DNA of 64,000 bases from Actinostola sp. cb2023 (taxonomy: Eukaryota > Cnidaria > Anthozoa > Actiniaria > Actinostolidae). A program made the translations under genes and the position numbers. Shown here piece by piece: positions 24,001-37,600 of the stretch. Under the pieces are notes generated by a model. The model worked only from the letters and a program-made list of their open reading frames with translations, was not told where the DNA came from and did not search any database. The stretch covers positions 186,001 through 250,000 of the forward strand of contig JAUJYZ010000222.1 of assembly GCA_033675265.1 (NCBI GenBank). Reading direction: 5' to 3'. How positions within the stretch are numbered: the stretch's first letter is position 1; each line of letters opens with the position of its first letter.

Positions 24001-27000
24001 AGAATCCTAGACGACTTATACAGGTATTTCATTGAATTTCTTGAGGTCAACACAATTGAAAATTAGTTTAACGATGAACTCGTGATTATGCTTACTTCAC
24101 GACCGATCACCTAATGAGCTCCTCGTGTTTACGCCTATGAAAATATTGCACCTGCACAGCTGTCTGGATCGATTCAAATCTCTCTTACGTGTGTTTGAAA
24201 TAAAGAAAGCCTTGTAAGATTAATATAATTCTCTTTTTCCTAATGCTCTTTTGTTGGCGAAAGTTGAAGGCAAGTGTTAGCTCACTTGGATTTGATTTCT
24301 ACATGTAATTATAGGCCTTGAGTTCAAAAGAAAACCTAACGATTCGAGCTTTTAAGCTTATATAATTCTTAGTTCGAACAAAACTGACAGGACTCATTTC
24401 GTATCCATTTGAAATCTGAAAAATATGCTGGTTCTGTAGCTAAACACTGAGCCAAAATGTTTCACCCTCTTTTTGTAGTCGGGTAATGAATAAGTTCATG
24501 TTCTACAGATGACCTATTTGTGAAACCGTACAAGCAATTTCTTAGTATATATTCCTCGTAAAAGGATATATTTGTAGCCTTACAAGCTATAATTTATTGT
24601 AGAATGTTTCCCGAAAGCACGTTTATTTTATGACTATTTCGTAGCTGTATAACTGTACTGAGAACTGAAGCAACATTAATTTTGCGCGCGCGGTGGTCCA
24701 GACCTGAATGACTTTTCCGGAAAGCGCCTCGGAAACCGGAGGATTTAGTTTTGCGGCATTTAGATTTAGTCCCTCGACTAATATAAGTTCGCTATAGATT
24801 TTAATCTGTCTTTACAGAATTCCCCTTCTACTGTTTCGACAACTGGTTCGTTTATAAACCAGGTATCGATTCATACAAGTGTCAGAGAAAGGAACACGGT
24901 TGACAAAGAAAGCTCAGCAAATCGATTGCACAGTAATCGCGCATTAATGACTACGAGCAGGTACAAGCTGAACGTCTCAAGTACTCAAACAGGGCGTTTT
25001 ATTTGCGTATGGTAACGGATGGGCGTATCATGACAATCCCACGTGGATCCTGACCATTTCAAAAAGCATTAATCTTCGCTGATCAGTGGTATTTATCACT
25101 CGTAGCTGCATTTGCATTGATCGCACCGTTCAAATATAACGGTTAAGCCGTTTTGTTCGGTCTGTTTTTAGAGATCCAGATGGACTTTAGTCCGCACCTT
25201 TTCAATACAAGTCTTGAATTATTCAACATAATGATCCATTTTAGCTCCCAAATGGCGCAATGTTATTGTTTTCGCAAGGTTGTAATTTAATTTTGTTAAC
25301 CGAATCTCCGATGATAGATTTCTCAAACGAATTTCAAAGCTTTCAGTAAATGTGGATTTCGCAGCTTTGATTTAATGGTTTTCGTCGATCTGAGAAGCCG
25401 CCATTGTTTCAAACAGTATTAGTAGCGTTCTTTGTGTTCTGGATGTTAGGAGATAATGGTGATTACACGGCCACTGTTAGCTATCACCTATGTGAAGAAG
25501 CCATTCAACAATACACACGAAAGCGTGCCACGTAAATTCATTGAATTACTTGAATAGGACATGCGCAGTACACATTGTTAGTTTGAACTTCTGAAATAAA
25601 ACCCAAAGTGGAGAATTGGAAATAAGGACTGATGAGGCTTTGCGAAAAGGAGACTTCCTATGTAGTAAAGTTTTAAATGGAAGTTAATATACACTCAGGC
25701 ACCATTTTTTTCACCATTTTTTTATGATTTCTTTTGTCCAGAGTTTTCGATTCATTTTTACCCATTCACTTTGGAAGACGTTTTCGTAAAGCGATCCGAA
25801 TGCGGAGTTTTTCGGACAGTAGAAAAAACGGAGGGAAAAATACTGTTTTAATTTCAAATGTATGTGTGAACACTATGACGGACGGATCCGCGCGGTTCAT
25901 GAGCAAAACTAAAGTTTAAATGTTGTTTCATATCCAGTTACCGTAACACTTATTTTTACGAGTTCGTGTTGTAGTTAAAGCCGTTTGTAGTTCACGGGAT
26001 TTGCCAAGAAAAGAAGCAAACTTTGGCGCGCGCTAAAAACATTTTTTGTGTCTTTTCACGACTGAAGGAAATACTTATCAACCTTCGCTTTCTTTATAAT
26101 TTTTCCACAAAAGTTTTTTTTTGTCCGAAGTCACTTTGTCAACTGGTTTCTTCCAAGTTTCTTAATGAAGCTTATAATCTGTTCCGTTTAAAATTAGAAA
26201 ACAATCATTTCCCCTGATTGATGACTCGAACAACGCCACATTTTAACTTCAACAAAGTCACTTATTGACTTAAATCCTTTAACGGTAAAAAAAGCCCATC
26301 TCATTCAACACGATAAATCGCAGTCTCTATACTTAGTTTATTTACAATACCGTCTTTTTATAATACTTTGGTTCAATTAACTTGTATATTTCTCATAGTT
26401 CAAATATCTTTGAGTGCCAATTCATCATTTCCAACGTCAACCGTTTTTTTGTTGAAGTTTTTTCTTTAGAATCCACAGTTTAAAGTGGCGGTTATCAGCG
26501 TCCACGAGGTAATCTGAAATAACCCTTTGATGGACTTTTTTGTCCTTTTGAGGCGTTGGCTTTTGTTAAAAATGTTTGGGTTTTGGGTGCACGTTTTGCT
26601 GATACGAAACAGAACGGAGCTGAGAAATAGATTATTGGAAGTCGATACGGAAGTTGTTGCGTTTGCAGCCGGATGGACAAGGAATCGGAATTGATAGTGG
26701 ATCTTCACCTTTGAACAATATAACGATGTTGTATTTGAACACTCGGGCTCATTGAAATCTCGAGCACCTTTCATTCAGTCTGAAATCCAGTCGACTATAG
26801 CACGAGTTGTCATTATGAAATGCGGCTGTTTCCTCTCCCAATTAAAGACTGTTTGTTCAGCCAAATATATATACCATAGAAAGCGTGCTTCTTTTACATT
26901 CTGTGTTTACTGCTTATATTATCGAGTTACATCTGCTCTAAGTGTTATTCGCTCGGCTGGAAAACTTATCAAAATAGGTCGCAATGAGGTCGATAGCAAA

Positions 27001-27680
27001 AGGTGCAACGGCATTGAAGCACAAACACGTGCAATCCATCGCATTGTGTTATCACGGTTGGGCTTCTCACTGCACAAGACTGTTGGCCTTTTGCATTCCG
27101 TGTTCAACGTGGTTCATTTTGGCGGCTGTCCTCAAAACTTGTTATTAGTTCTGTTTCTCTCTTCAATTAACTTCTTGGATGGCGACACCTTGCATTGGTT
27201 TAGCGTGAGACACTATGTTACATTAGGCATTATTTATAATCAAAAGAACAAAACGTGGCAATATAAGCGCGGGAGATTGAAGAATGACTTTCAACGACCG
27301 ATTGGGCTTAGTTATTGCACAGTTATTTAGATGAAATGGAAGAGCTGTGTTTTTTTAATCAAAATAGACTGTCAGACTACACATCTATTCAAATGTTGGA
27401 TGTTCACTGACAGATCTACAGCACTACTCCATAATACATATTAAAAACGTGCGTATGTTTTTTCGGGAGTATTTTTAGCTTTAAGAGGCCGTTCAGCATC
27501 GTGTGCCAGCTGTTTACATGTTTTGCATCCAGGGTACGCTGCGCCCCTAGTGGCATAATGCCAATCAAGCAACTGGATAAATAGTCTGAAATATCTACCA
27601 CCACAAACAGGAAATTGCATTATTACAAGTGAGTGCTTTGTATTACTAAGTGCATGTGTAAATACAACGGACCGTTTTAT

Positions 27681-27765
27681 TTCTTCTTCCGCTTCTTCTT
27701 CTTCTTCTTCTTCTTCTTCTTCTTCTTCTTCTTCTTCTTCTTCTTCTTCTTCTTCTTCTTCTTCT
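27681..27765. repeat. (TTC)n microsatellite
   Basis: About 85 bp of TTC trinucleotides with two early interruptions. Homopurine/homopyrimidine tract. Confidence 0.97.
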
Positions 27766-28331
27766 ACATACGAGCACTCATTTTCTATACAAGATTATTT
27801 TAGTACTCTGTGTAGTGCACAGTCAGTTTGGCAACTGAAAACGTGGTTGGCTAGACGTCGTGAATGCAAAACCTCATGCATCAGCAAAGTTTGTGCAAGT
27901 GAACCACTTGTTAAAACACAAATATTTTCGGGCGAAACAGTGGAGACGGAAGTTCATGATGAACTTTGCATGAAGGCACCCTCCAGAGGTTCCCTTCTCA
28001 CTGGAAATTAGGGAGAAATTTTAATTTAAAAATAGAGAGCGCTGTCCGATCCCGGGAAGTTGTCCGGCTTACGTTTATTAAGAGACAAGAAAGACTGGGT
28101 ACCAGGGTAGGGAGAACTGAGATGATGAGTCTTTATAGTTGTAGTATAAACTGTAGGGACCGCGGAAGAGTAGATCACTGAATCGTCTGTCCTACAAACT
28201 GACAGATAACAAATGAGGCTGAAATCTGCGATACTGAGTGGTTTCTGTAGTTACTGTTGAGACATGTAGCTAGCTACATGGTTACCAGTAAAGCACAAAC
28301 ACTAGCTGCATAACTGACTAATTGTGTCACG

Positions 28332-28429
28332 TGAAAACGGCCCCGATCGACGCAAGCATAAGCGCATGCACATGAAAAGGGAAAAATATGATCCTTGTGC
28401 TTATGTGGCTTGCGTCGGGCCCGTTTTCA
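28332..28429. repeat. Foldback MITE, TGAAAACGG...CCGTTTTCA
   Basis: Inverted arms of about 37-40 bp: GTGAAAACGGCCCCG with CGACGCAAGCATAAGCGC on the left, and the reverse complement around CTTGCGTCGGGCCCGTTTTC on the right, with a loop of about 20 bp. A related, more decayed copy lies at 44216. No clear target duplication. Confidence 0.75.
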
Positions 28430-28551
28430 GAGTACAACTGATAACGCTTCTTGTGCTTATGCACGCATTCAGGGAAAGACGGCATCCGTCTATACTACTG
28501 CTGAAATACCTAGTGATAACTTCTCTAATATCCGAGGTATAATTACTTTGA

Positions 28552-28650
28552 GTAACAATAATAATAATGATAATCGTATTGCAATAATAATCATCATCAT
28601 CATCATCATCATCATAATAATAATAATAATAATAATAAATAATAAATTAC
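28552..28650. repeat. ATA/ATC trinucleotide microsatellite
   Basis: Runs of AATAAT, then ATC (TCA) units, then AATAAT again. Low-complexity sequence. Confidence 0.93.
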
Positions 28651-29631
28651 GACAAAATTTCTATGTTATTTTAAACTTTCATTGAATCATTCTCACTGCA
28701 GCACTGAAACCAAACTGTCGGTATATTCGTTGTAATAGCCTAAGACATGCATGCTTCCGTGAAATCGTATGTTTTCTTCCGCATGCAAGAGTGGAGTTCT
28801 AAGTACACAGCAGGTCCGTAATAGGATAACGGTCACCACCTTACATGTCGAGATAAATGATAAGACATCAAAGACGGAAAGATTACATCAAACCCAAGCA
28901 CATGGTCTAAATGGGCGCAGTTTTCCGGTTCGCACCTAAGTGTAGTAAAACGACTCGAAACTGCGGTGGTGGGCGTGTATCAAGCAACATACCGCATCCA
29001 GGTTGAGTCACATGATCGACACTGATCCTTCAACGGCATTTATTCACCATAAAGCTACAAATCTAAGTTAGTTTTCGAGGTGAATTGGTCGTAAGTGTTA
29101 CAGGCTTTGAGTCCAGCAGGATTCGAATGCAAGGAAGCATTTTCAATGGGATTGTATTTTGTAGTCAAAACATTGGCATTTATGCATCGAGGCGCAATAT
29201 CAACATGTCTATGCGTGTTGACTGCATGATACGAGTCAGTCTCTTAGTAAAATTTATATACAACGAAAGTGGTCTTATTCTTTATACTTTTGCCAACTCA
29301 ATGGAGACAGAATTGACTTAAAGTATACTGTTATAAATGGCGAAATATTTGTGTATGGAGTTGTGCAACACTAGACCACATGGGCGGTTCAAATAGCATC
29401 ATTATAAAAGCATAATTGTGCATTAGCCTTTTGGTACAAAAGTCGTTCGAATAATTTGATTTGAAGTTGTTTGACTAAGGCATACATGGATGACAAGCTT
29501 GCCTAGTTCACTTCCACATTCGAATATTGATAGTTTTTAAAGTTTTGATGGCGGAAATGGTTTCTTTATTCTCCCGTTGATGACACTGCATTCATAGCAA
29601 GACTCTCATGCAACTGGCAAGCGGTGCATTT

Positions 29632-32600
29632 GGGACAACCATGAAGCTCAGGCCCTACAAGTCAGACCCTATAGGTAGGTTACCTATATACATATATAAA
29701 TGAATGAGGGACAGCCTACATAAAGCTCAGGCCCTACAAGTCAGGCCCTATAGGTAGGTTACCTATATACATATATAAATGAAATGAGGGACAACCATGA
29801 AGCTCAGGCCCTACAAGTCAGGCCCTATAGGTAGGTTACCTATATACATATATAAATGAATGAGGGACAGCCTACATAAAGCTCAGGCCCTACAAGTCAG
29901 GCCCTATAGGTAGGTTACCTATATACATATATAAATGAATGAGGGACAACCATGAAGCTCAGGCCCTACAAGTCAGGCCCTATAGGTAGGTTACCTATAT
30001 ACATATATAAATGAATGAGGGACAACCATAAAGCTCAGGCCCTACAAGTCAGGCCCTATAGGTAGGTTACCTATATACATATATAAATGAATGAGGGACA
30101 ACCATGAAGCTCAGGCCCTACAAGTCAGGCCCTATAGGTAGGTTACCTATATACATATATAAATGAATGAGGGACAGCCTACATAAAGCTCAGGCCCTAC
30201 AAGTCAGGCCCTATAGGTAGGTTACCTATATACATATATAAATGAATGAGGGACAACCATGAAGCTCAGGCCCTACAAGTCAGCCTATAGGTAGGTTACC
30301 TATATACATATATAAATGAATGAGGGACAACCATAAAGCTCAGGCCCTACAAGTCAGGCCCTATAGGTAGGTTACCTATATACATATATAAATGAATGAG
30401 GGACAACCATGAAGCTCAGGCCCTACAAGTCAGGCCCTATAGGTAGGTTACCTATATACATATATAAATGAATGAGGGACAACCATAAAGCTCAGGCCCT
30501 CCAAGTCAGGCCCTATAGGTAGGTTACCTATATACATATATAAATGAATGAGGGACAACCATAAAGCTCAGGCCCTACAAGTCAGGCCCTATAGGTAGGT
30601 TACCTATATACATATATAAATGAATGAGGGACAGCCTACATAAAGCTCAGGCCCTACAAGTCAGGCCCTATAGGTAGGTTACCTATATACATATATAAAT
30701 GAATGAGGGACAGCCTACATCAAGCTCAGGCCCTACAAGTCAGGCCCTATAGGTAGGTTACCTATATACATATATATAAATGAATGAGGACAACCATGAA
30801 GCTCAGGCCCTACAAGTCAGGCCCTATATAGGTAGGTTACCTATATACATATATAAATGAATGAGGGACAGCCTACATAAAGCTCAGGCCCTACAAGTCA
30901 GGCCCTATAGGTAGGTTACCTATATACATATATAAATGAATGAGGGACAACCTACGTAAAGCTCAGGCCCTACAAGTCAGACCCTATAGGTAGGTTACCT
31001 ATATACATATATAAATGAATGAGGGACAGCCTACATAAAGCTCAGGCCCTACAAGTCAGACCCTATAGGTAGGTTACCTATATACATATATAAATGAATG
31101 AGGGACAGCCTACATAAAGCTCAGGCCCTACAAGTCAGGCCCTATAGGTAGGTTACCTATATACACATATATAAATGAATGAGGACAACCATAAAGCTCA
31201 GGCCCTACAAGTCAGGCCCTATAGGTAGGTTACCTATATACATATATAAATGAATGAGGGACAACCATGAAGCTCAGGCCCTACAAGTCAGGCCCTATAG
31301 GTAGGTTACCTATATACATATATAAATGAATGAGGGACAGCCTACATAAAGCTCAGGCCCTACAAGTCAGGCCCTATAGGTAGGTTACCTATATATATAT
31401 ATAAATGAATGAGGGACAGCCTACATAGGCCCTACAAAGCTCAGGTTACCTATATACATATATAAATGAATGAGGGACAACCATAAAGCTCAGGCCCTAC
31501 AAGTCAGGCCCTATAGGTAGGTTACCTATATATATATAAATGAATAAATGAGCTCATGAGGGGACTATAACATATATAAATGAATGAGGGACAACCATGA
31601 AGCTCAGGCCCTACAAGTCAGGCCCTATACGGTAGGTTACCTATATATATATATATAAATGAATGAGGGGGACAACCATGAAGCTCAGGCCCTACAAGTC
31701 AGGCCCTATAGGTAGGTTACCTATATACATATATAAATGAATGAGGGACAACCATGAAGCTCAGGCCCTACAAGTCAGGCCCTATAGGTAGGTTACCTAT
31801 ATACATATATAAATGAATGAGGGACAGCCTACATAAAGCTCAGGCCCTACAAGTCAGACCCTATACGGTAGGTTACCTATATACATATATAAATGAATGA
31901 GGGACAACCATAAAGCTCAGGCCCTACAAGTCAGGCCCCCTATACATATATAAATGAATGAGGGACAACCATGAAGCTCAGGCCCTACAAGTCAGGCCCT
32001 ATAGGTAGGTTACCTATATACATATATAAATGAATGAGGGACAGCCTACATAAAGCTCAGGCCCTACAAGTCAGACCCTATATAGGTTACCTATATACAT
32101 ATATAAATGAATGAGGGACAGCCTACATAAAGCTCAGGCCCTACAAGTCAGGCCCTATAGGTAGGTTACCTATATACATATATAAATGAATGAGGGACAA
32201 CCATGAAGCTCAGGCCCTACAAGTCAGGCCCTATAGGTAGGTTACCTATATACATATATAAATGAATGAGGGACAACCATGAAGCTCAGGCCCTACAAGT
32301 CAGGCCCTATAGGTAGGTTACCTATATATATATAAATGAATGAGGGACAGCCTACATAAAGCTCAGGCCCTACAAGTCAGGCCCTATAGGTAGGTTACCT
32401 ATATATACATATATAAATGAATGAGGGACAACCATGAAGCTCAGGCCCTACAAGTCAGGCCCTATAGGTAGGTTACCTATATACATATATAAATGAATGA
32501 ATGAGGGACAACCATGAAGCTCAGGCCCTACAAGTCAGGCCCTATAGGTAGGTTACCTATATACATATATAAATGAATGAGGGACAGCCTACATAAAGCT

Positions 32601-34371
32601 CAGGCCCTACAAGTCAGGCCCTATAGGTAGGTTACCTATATACATATATAAATGAATGAGGGACAACCATGAAGCTCAGGCCCTACAAGTCAGGCCCTAT
32701 AGGTAGGTTACCTATATACACATATAAATGAATGAGGACAACCATGAAGCTCAGGCCCTACAAGTCAGGCCCTATAGGTAGGTTACCTATATACATATAT
32801 AAATGAATGAGGGACAGCCATGAAGCTCAGGCCCTACAAGTCAGGCCCTATAGGTAGGTTACCTATATACATATATAAATGAATGAGGGACAGCCTACAT
32901 AAAGCTCAGGCCCTACAAGTCAGGCCCTATAGGTAGGTTACCTATATACATATATAAATGAATGAGGGACAACCATGAAGCTCAGGCCCTACAAGTCAGG
33001 CCCTATAGGTAGGTTACCTATATACATATATAAATGAATGAGGGACAACCATGAAGCTCAGGCCCTACAAGTCACTATAGGTAGGTTACCTATATACATA
33101 TATAAATGAATGAGGGACAACCATGAAGCTCAGGCCCTACAAGTCAGGCCCTATAGGTAGGTTACCTATATACATATATAAATGAATGAGGGACAGCCTA
33201 CATAAAGCTCAGGCCCTACAAGTCAGGCCCTATAGGTAGGTTACCTATATACATATATAAATGAATGAGGGACAACCATGAAGCTCAGGCCCTACAAGTC
33301 AGGCCCTATAGGTAGGTTACCTATATACATATATAAATGAATGAGGGACAACCATGAAGCTCAGGCCCTACAAGTCAGGCCCTATAGGTAGGTTACCTAT
33401 ATCATATATAAATGAATGAGGGACAACCATGAAGCTCAGGCCCTACAAGTCAGGCCCTATAGGTAGGTTACCTATATACATATATAAATGAATGAGGGAC
33501 AGCCTACATAAAGCTCAGGCCCTACAAGTCAGGCCCTATAGGTAGGTTACCTATATACATATATAAATGAATGAGGGACAACCATGAAGCTCAGGCCCTA
33601 CAAGTCAGGCCCTATAGGAAGGTTACCTATATATACATATATAAATGAATGAGGGACAGCCTACATAAAGCTCAGGCCCTACAAGTCAGACCCTAGACGG
33701 TAGGTTTCCTATATAAACATATAAATGAATGAGGGACAACCTACGTAAAGCTCATGCAGGCCCTACAAGTCAGGCCCTATAGGTAGGTTACCTATATACA
33801 TATATAAATGAATGAGGGACAGCCTACATAAAGCTCAGGCCCTACAAGTCAGGCCCTATAGGTAGGTTACCTATATACATATATAAATGAATGAGGGACA
33901 ACCATAAAGCTCAGGCCCTACAAGTCAGGCCCTATAGGTAGGTTACCTATATACATATATAAATGAATGAGGGACAACCATAAAGCTCAGGCCCTACAAG
34001 TCAGACCCTATACGGTAGGTTTCCTATATAAACATATAAATGAATGAGGGACAACCTACGTAAAGCTCATGCAGGCCCTACAAGTCAGGCCCTATAGGTA
34101 GGTTTCCTATATATATATATAAATGAATGAGGGACAGCCTACATAAAGCTCAGGCCCTACAAGTCAGACCCTATACGGTAGGTTTCCTATATAAACATAT
34201 AAATGAATGAGGGACAACCTACGTAAAGCTCATGCAGGCCCTACAAGTCAGGCCCTATAGGTAGGTTTCCTATATATATATATAAATGAATGAGGGACAG
34301 CCTACATACAACTCAGGCATGCACTAGGTAGCTAGGCTACCTATATTATAATATAAATCAATGAGGCACAA
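29632..34371. repeat. Satellite array 1: 76/79-bp units, about 60 copies
   Basis: The consensus runs AAGCTCAGGCCCTACAAGTC, then AGGCCCTATAGGTAGGTTAC, then CTATATACATATATAAATG and AATGAGGGACA. It ends in either ACCATG/ACCATA (76-bp unit) or GCCTACATA (79-bp unit). The two end types are interspersed without a fixed higher order. Each unit contains the dyad ATAGGTA-GGT-TACCTAT. Toward the right end (about 33,690-34,300) a distinct two-unit repeat appears, with GGTTTCC and CTCATGCAGG variants and a period of about 162 bp. Edge units are decayed, as is usual for satellites. Confidence 0.95.
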
Positions 34372-34603
34372 ACCGAATTAGACTTTCAGTCATCAGAGAC
34401 AACTGCATCAGTGATACCCGTACAATTCCGTTACGGCGCGCGCCGTCGGAACAAATTCAAAATCTCCTTCAGAACAGAGATGATTGTTGTCCAACTGAAA
34501 CCTTTCGGTCCTGAAATAACCTTCTCATAACCTTATTATTGTTTTAATGAGCGAAGATCACTACCACTTAGATCTATATACTATAACTTAAATTTCATTT
34601 TAA
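34372..34603. other. Unique spacer between the two satellite arrays
   Basis: About 230 bp of non-repetitive sequence, including GGCGCGCGCCGTCG. It separates two unrelated tandem arrays. Confidence 0.6.
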
Positions 34604-37600
34604 TAAAACCATTGCATTTATTTACTTATTTACCATACAGCATGGTGTACTGTGAATCTCTTCTTCTAACTATTTTAACTAATTTAAGAAAACCATTGCA
34701 TTTATTTACTTATTTACCATACAGCATGGTGTACTGTGAATCTCTTCTTCTAACTATTTTAACTAATTTAAGAAAACCATTGCATTTATTTACTTATTTG
34801 CCATGCAACATAGTGTACTGTGAATCTCTTCTTCTAACTATTTTAACTAATTTAAGAAAACCATTGCATTTATTTACTTATTTACCATACAGCATGGTGT
34901 ACTGTGAATCTCTTCTTCTAACTATTTTAACTAATTTAAGAAAACCATTGCATTTATTTACTTATTTGCCATGCAACATAGTGTACTGTGAATCTCTTCT
35001 TCTAACTATTTTAACTAATTTAAGAAAACCATTGCATTTATTTACTTATTTACCATACAGCATGGTGTACTGTGAATCTCTTCTTCTAACTATTTTAACT
35101 AATTTAAGAAAACCATTGCATTTATTTACTTATTTACCATACAGCATGGTGTACTGTGAATCTCTTCTTCTAACTATTTTAACTAATTTAAGAAAACCAT
35201 TGCATTTATTTACTTATTTGCCATGCAACATGGTGTACTGTGAATCTCTTATTCTAACTAATTTAAGAAAACCATTGCATTTATTTACTTATTTGCCATG
35301 CAACATGGTGTACTGTGAATCTCTTCTTCTAACTATTTTAACTAATTTAAGAAAACCATTGCATTTATTTACTTATTTACCATACAACATGGTGTACTGT
35401 GAATCTCTTCTTCTAACTATTTTAACTAATTTAAGAAAACCATTGCATTTATTTACTTATTTGCCATGCAACATGGTGTACTGTGAATCTCTTCTTCTAA
35501 CTATTTTAACTAATTTAAGAAAACCATTGCATTTATTTACTTATTTACCATACAGCATGGTGTACTGTGAATCTCTTCTTCTAACTATTTTAACTAATTT
35601 AAGAAAACCATTGCATTTATTTACTTATTTGCCATGCAACATGGTGTACTGTGAATCTCTTCTTCTAACTATTTTAACTAATTTAAGAAAACCATTGCAT
35701 TTATTTACTTATTTACCATACAGCATGGTGTACTGTGAATCTCTTCTTCTAACTATTTTAACTAATTTAAGAAAACCATTGCATTTATTTACTTATTTAC
35801 CATACAGCATGGTGTACTGTGAATCTCTTCTTCTAACTATTTTAACTAATTTAAGAAAACCATTGCATTTATTTACTTATTTGCCATGCAACATGGTGTA
35901 CTGTGAATCTCTTCTTCTAACTATTTTAACTAATTTAAGAAAACCATTGCATTTATTTACTTATTTGCCATGCAGCATGGTGTACTGTGAATCTCTTCTT
36001 CTAACTATTTTAACTAATTTAAGAAAACCATTGCATTTATTTACTTATTTGCCATACAACATGGTGTACTGTGAATCTCTTCTTCTAACTATTTTAACTA
36101 ATTTAAGAAAACCATTGCATTTATTTACTTATTTGCCATGCAACATGGTGTACTGTGAATCTCTTCTTCTAACTATTTTAACTAATTTAAGAAAACCATT
36201 GCATTTATTTACTTATTTACCATACAACATGGTGTACTGTGAATCTCTTCTTCTAACTATTTTAACTAATTTAAGAAAACCATTGCATTTATTTACTTAT
36301 TTACCATGCAACATGGTGTACTGTGAATCTCTTCTTCTAACTATTTTAACTAATTTAAGAAAACCATTGCATTTATTTACTTATTTGCCATGCAACATGG
36401 TGTACTGTGAATCTCTTCTTCTAACTATTTTAACTAATTTAAGAAAACCATTGCATTTATTTACTTATTTGCCATGCAACATGGTGTACTGTGAATCTCT
36501 TCTTCTAAGCTATTTTAACTAATTTAAGAAAACCATTGCATTTATTTACTTATTTGCCATGCAACATGGTGTACTGTGAATCTCTTCTTCTAACTATTTT
36601 AACTAATTTAAGAAAACCATTGCATTTATTTACTTATTTACCATACAGCATGGTGTACTGTGAATCTCTTCTTCTAACTATTTTAACTAATTTAAGAAAA
36701 CCATTGCATTTATTTACTTATTTACCATACAAACATGGTGTACTGTGAATCTCTTCTTCTAACTATTTTAACTAATTTAAGAAAACCATTGCATTTATTT
36801 ACTTATTTACCATGCAACATGGTGTACTGTGAATCTCTTCTTCTAACTATTTTAACTAATTTAAGAAAACCATTGCATTTATTTACTTATTTGCCATGCA
36901 ACATGGTGTACTGTGAATCTCTTCTTCTAACTATTTTAACTAATTTAAGAAAACCATTGCATTTATTTACTTATTTACCATACAACATGGTGTACTGTGA
37001 ATCTCTTCTTCTAACTATTTTAACTAATTTAAGAAAACCATTGCATTTATTTACTTATTTACCATACAACATGGTGTACTGTGAATCTCTTCTTCTAACT
37101 ATTTTAACTAATTTAAGAAAACCATTGCATTTATTTACTTATTTACCATGCAACATGGTGTACTGTGAATCTCTTCTTCTAACTATTTTAACTAATTTAA
37201 GAAAACCATTGCATTTATTTACTTATTTGCCATGCAACATGGTGTACTGTGAATCTCTTCTTCTAACTATTTTAACTAATTTAAGAAAACCATTGCATTT
37301 ATTTACTTATTTGCCATGCAACATGGTGTACTGTGAATCTCTTCTTCTAACTATTTTAACTAATTTAAGAAAACCATTGCATTTATTTACTTATTTGCCA
37401 TGCAACATGGTGTACTGTGAATCTCTTCTTCTAACTATTTTAACTAATTTAAGAAAACCATTGCATTTATTTACTTATTTACCATACAGCATGGTGTACT
37501 GTGAATCTCTTCTTCTAACTATTTTAACTAATTTAAGAAAACCATTGCATTTATTTACTTATTTGCCATGCAGCATGGTGTACTGTGAATCTCTTCTTCT

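Larger units (their letters stand above)
21061..29631. other. Long gene-free stretch upstream of HES-C
   Basis: No recognisable coding region in 8.5 kb. It contains the microsatellites and the foldback element listed separately. The longest open frame (about 26752-27330, plus) has no family resemblance and begins at a non-ATG codon. Enhancers could lie here but cannot be seen by eye. Confidence 0.5.

Noticed and set aside
26901..27120. Possible repeat relation between 26.9-27.1 kb and 23.2-23.35 kb (CACGTGCAAT shared)
   Set aside because: Only the short motif is shared; no extended alignment by eye.
26752..27330. 192-codon open frame on the plus strand
   Set aside because: Begins at TTG, has no recognisable domain, and its composition resembles random translation of AT-rich DNA. 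It cannot be supported without transcript data.
29085..29140. tRNA-like B box (GCATTCGAATCC on the minus strand)
   Set aside because: No matching A box or cloverleaf arms could be placed around it.
29632..34371. CRISPR-like regular array
   Set aside because: There are no unique spacers, units are contiguous, and the genome is eukaryotic. It is satellite DNA.
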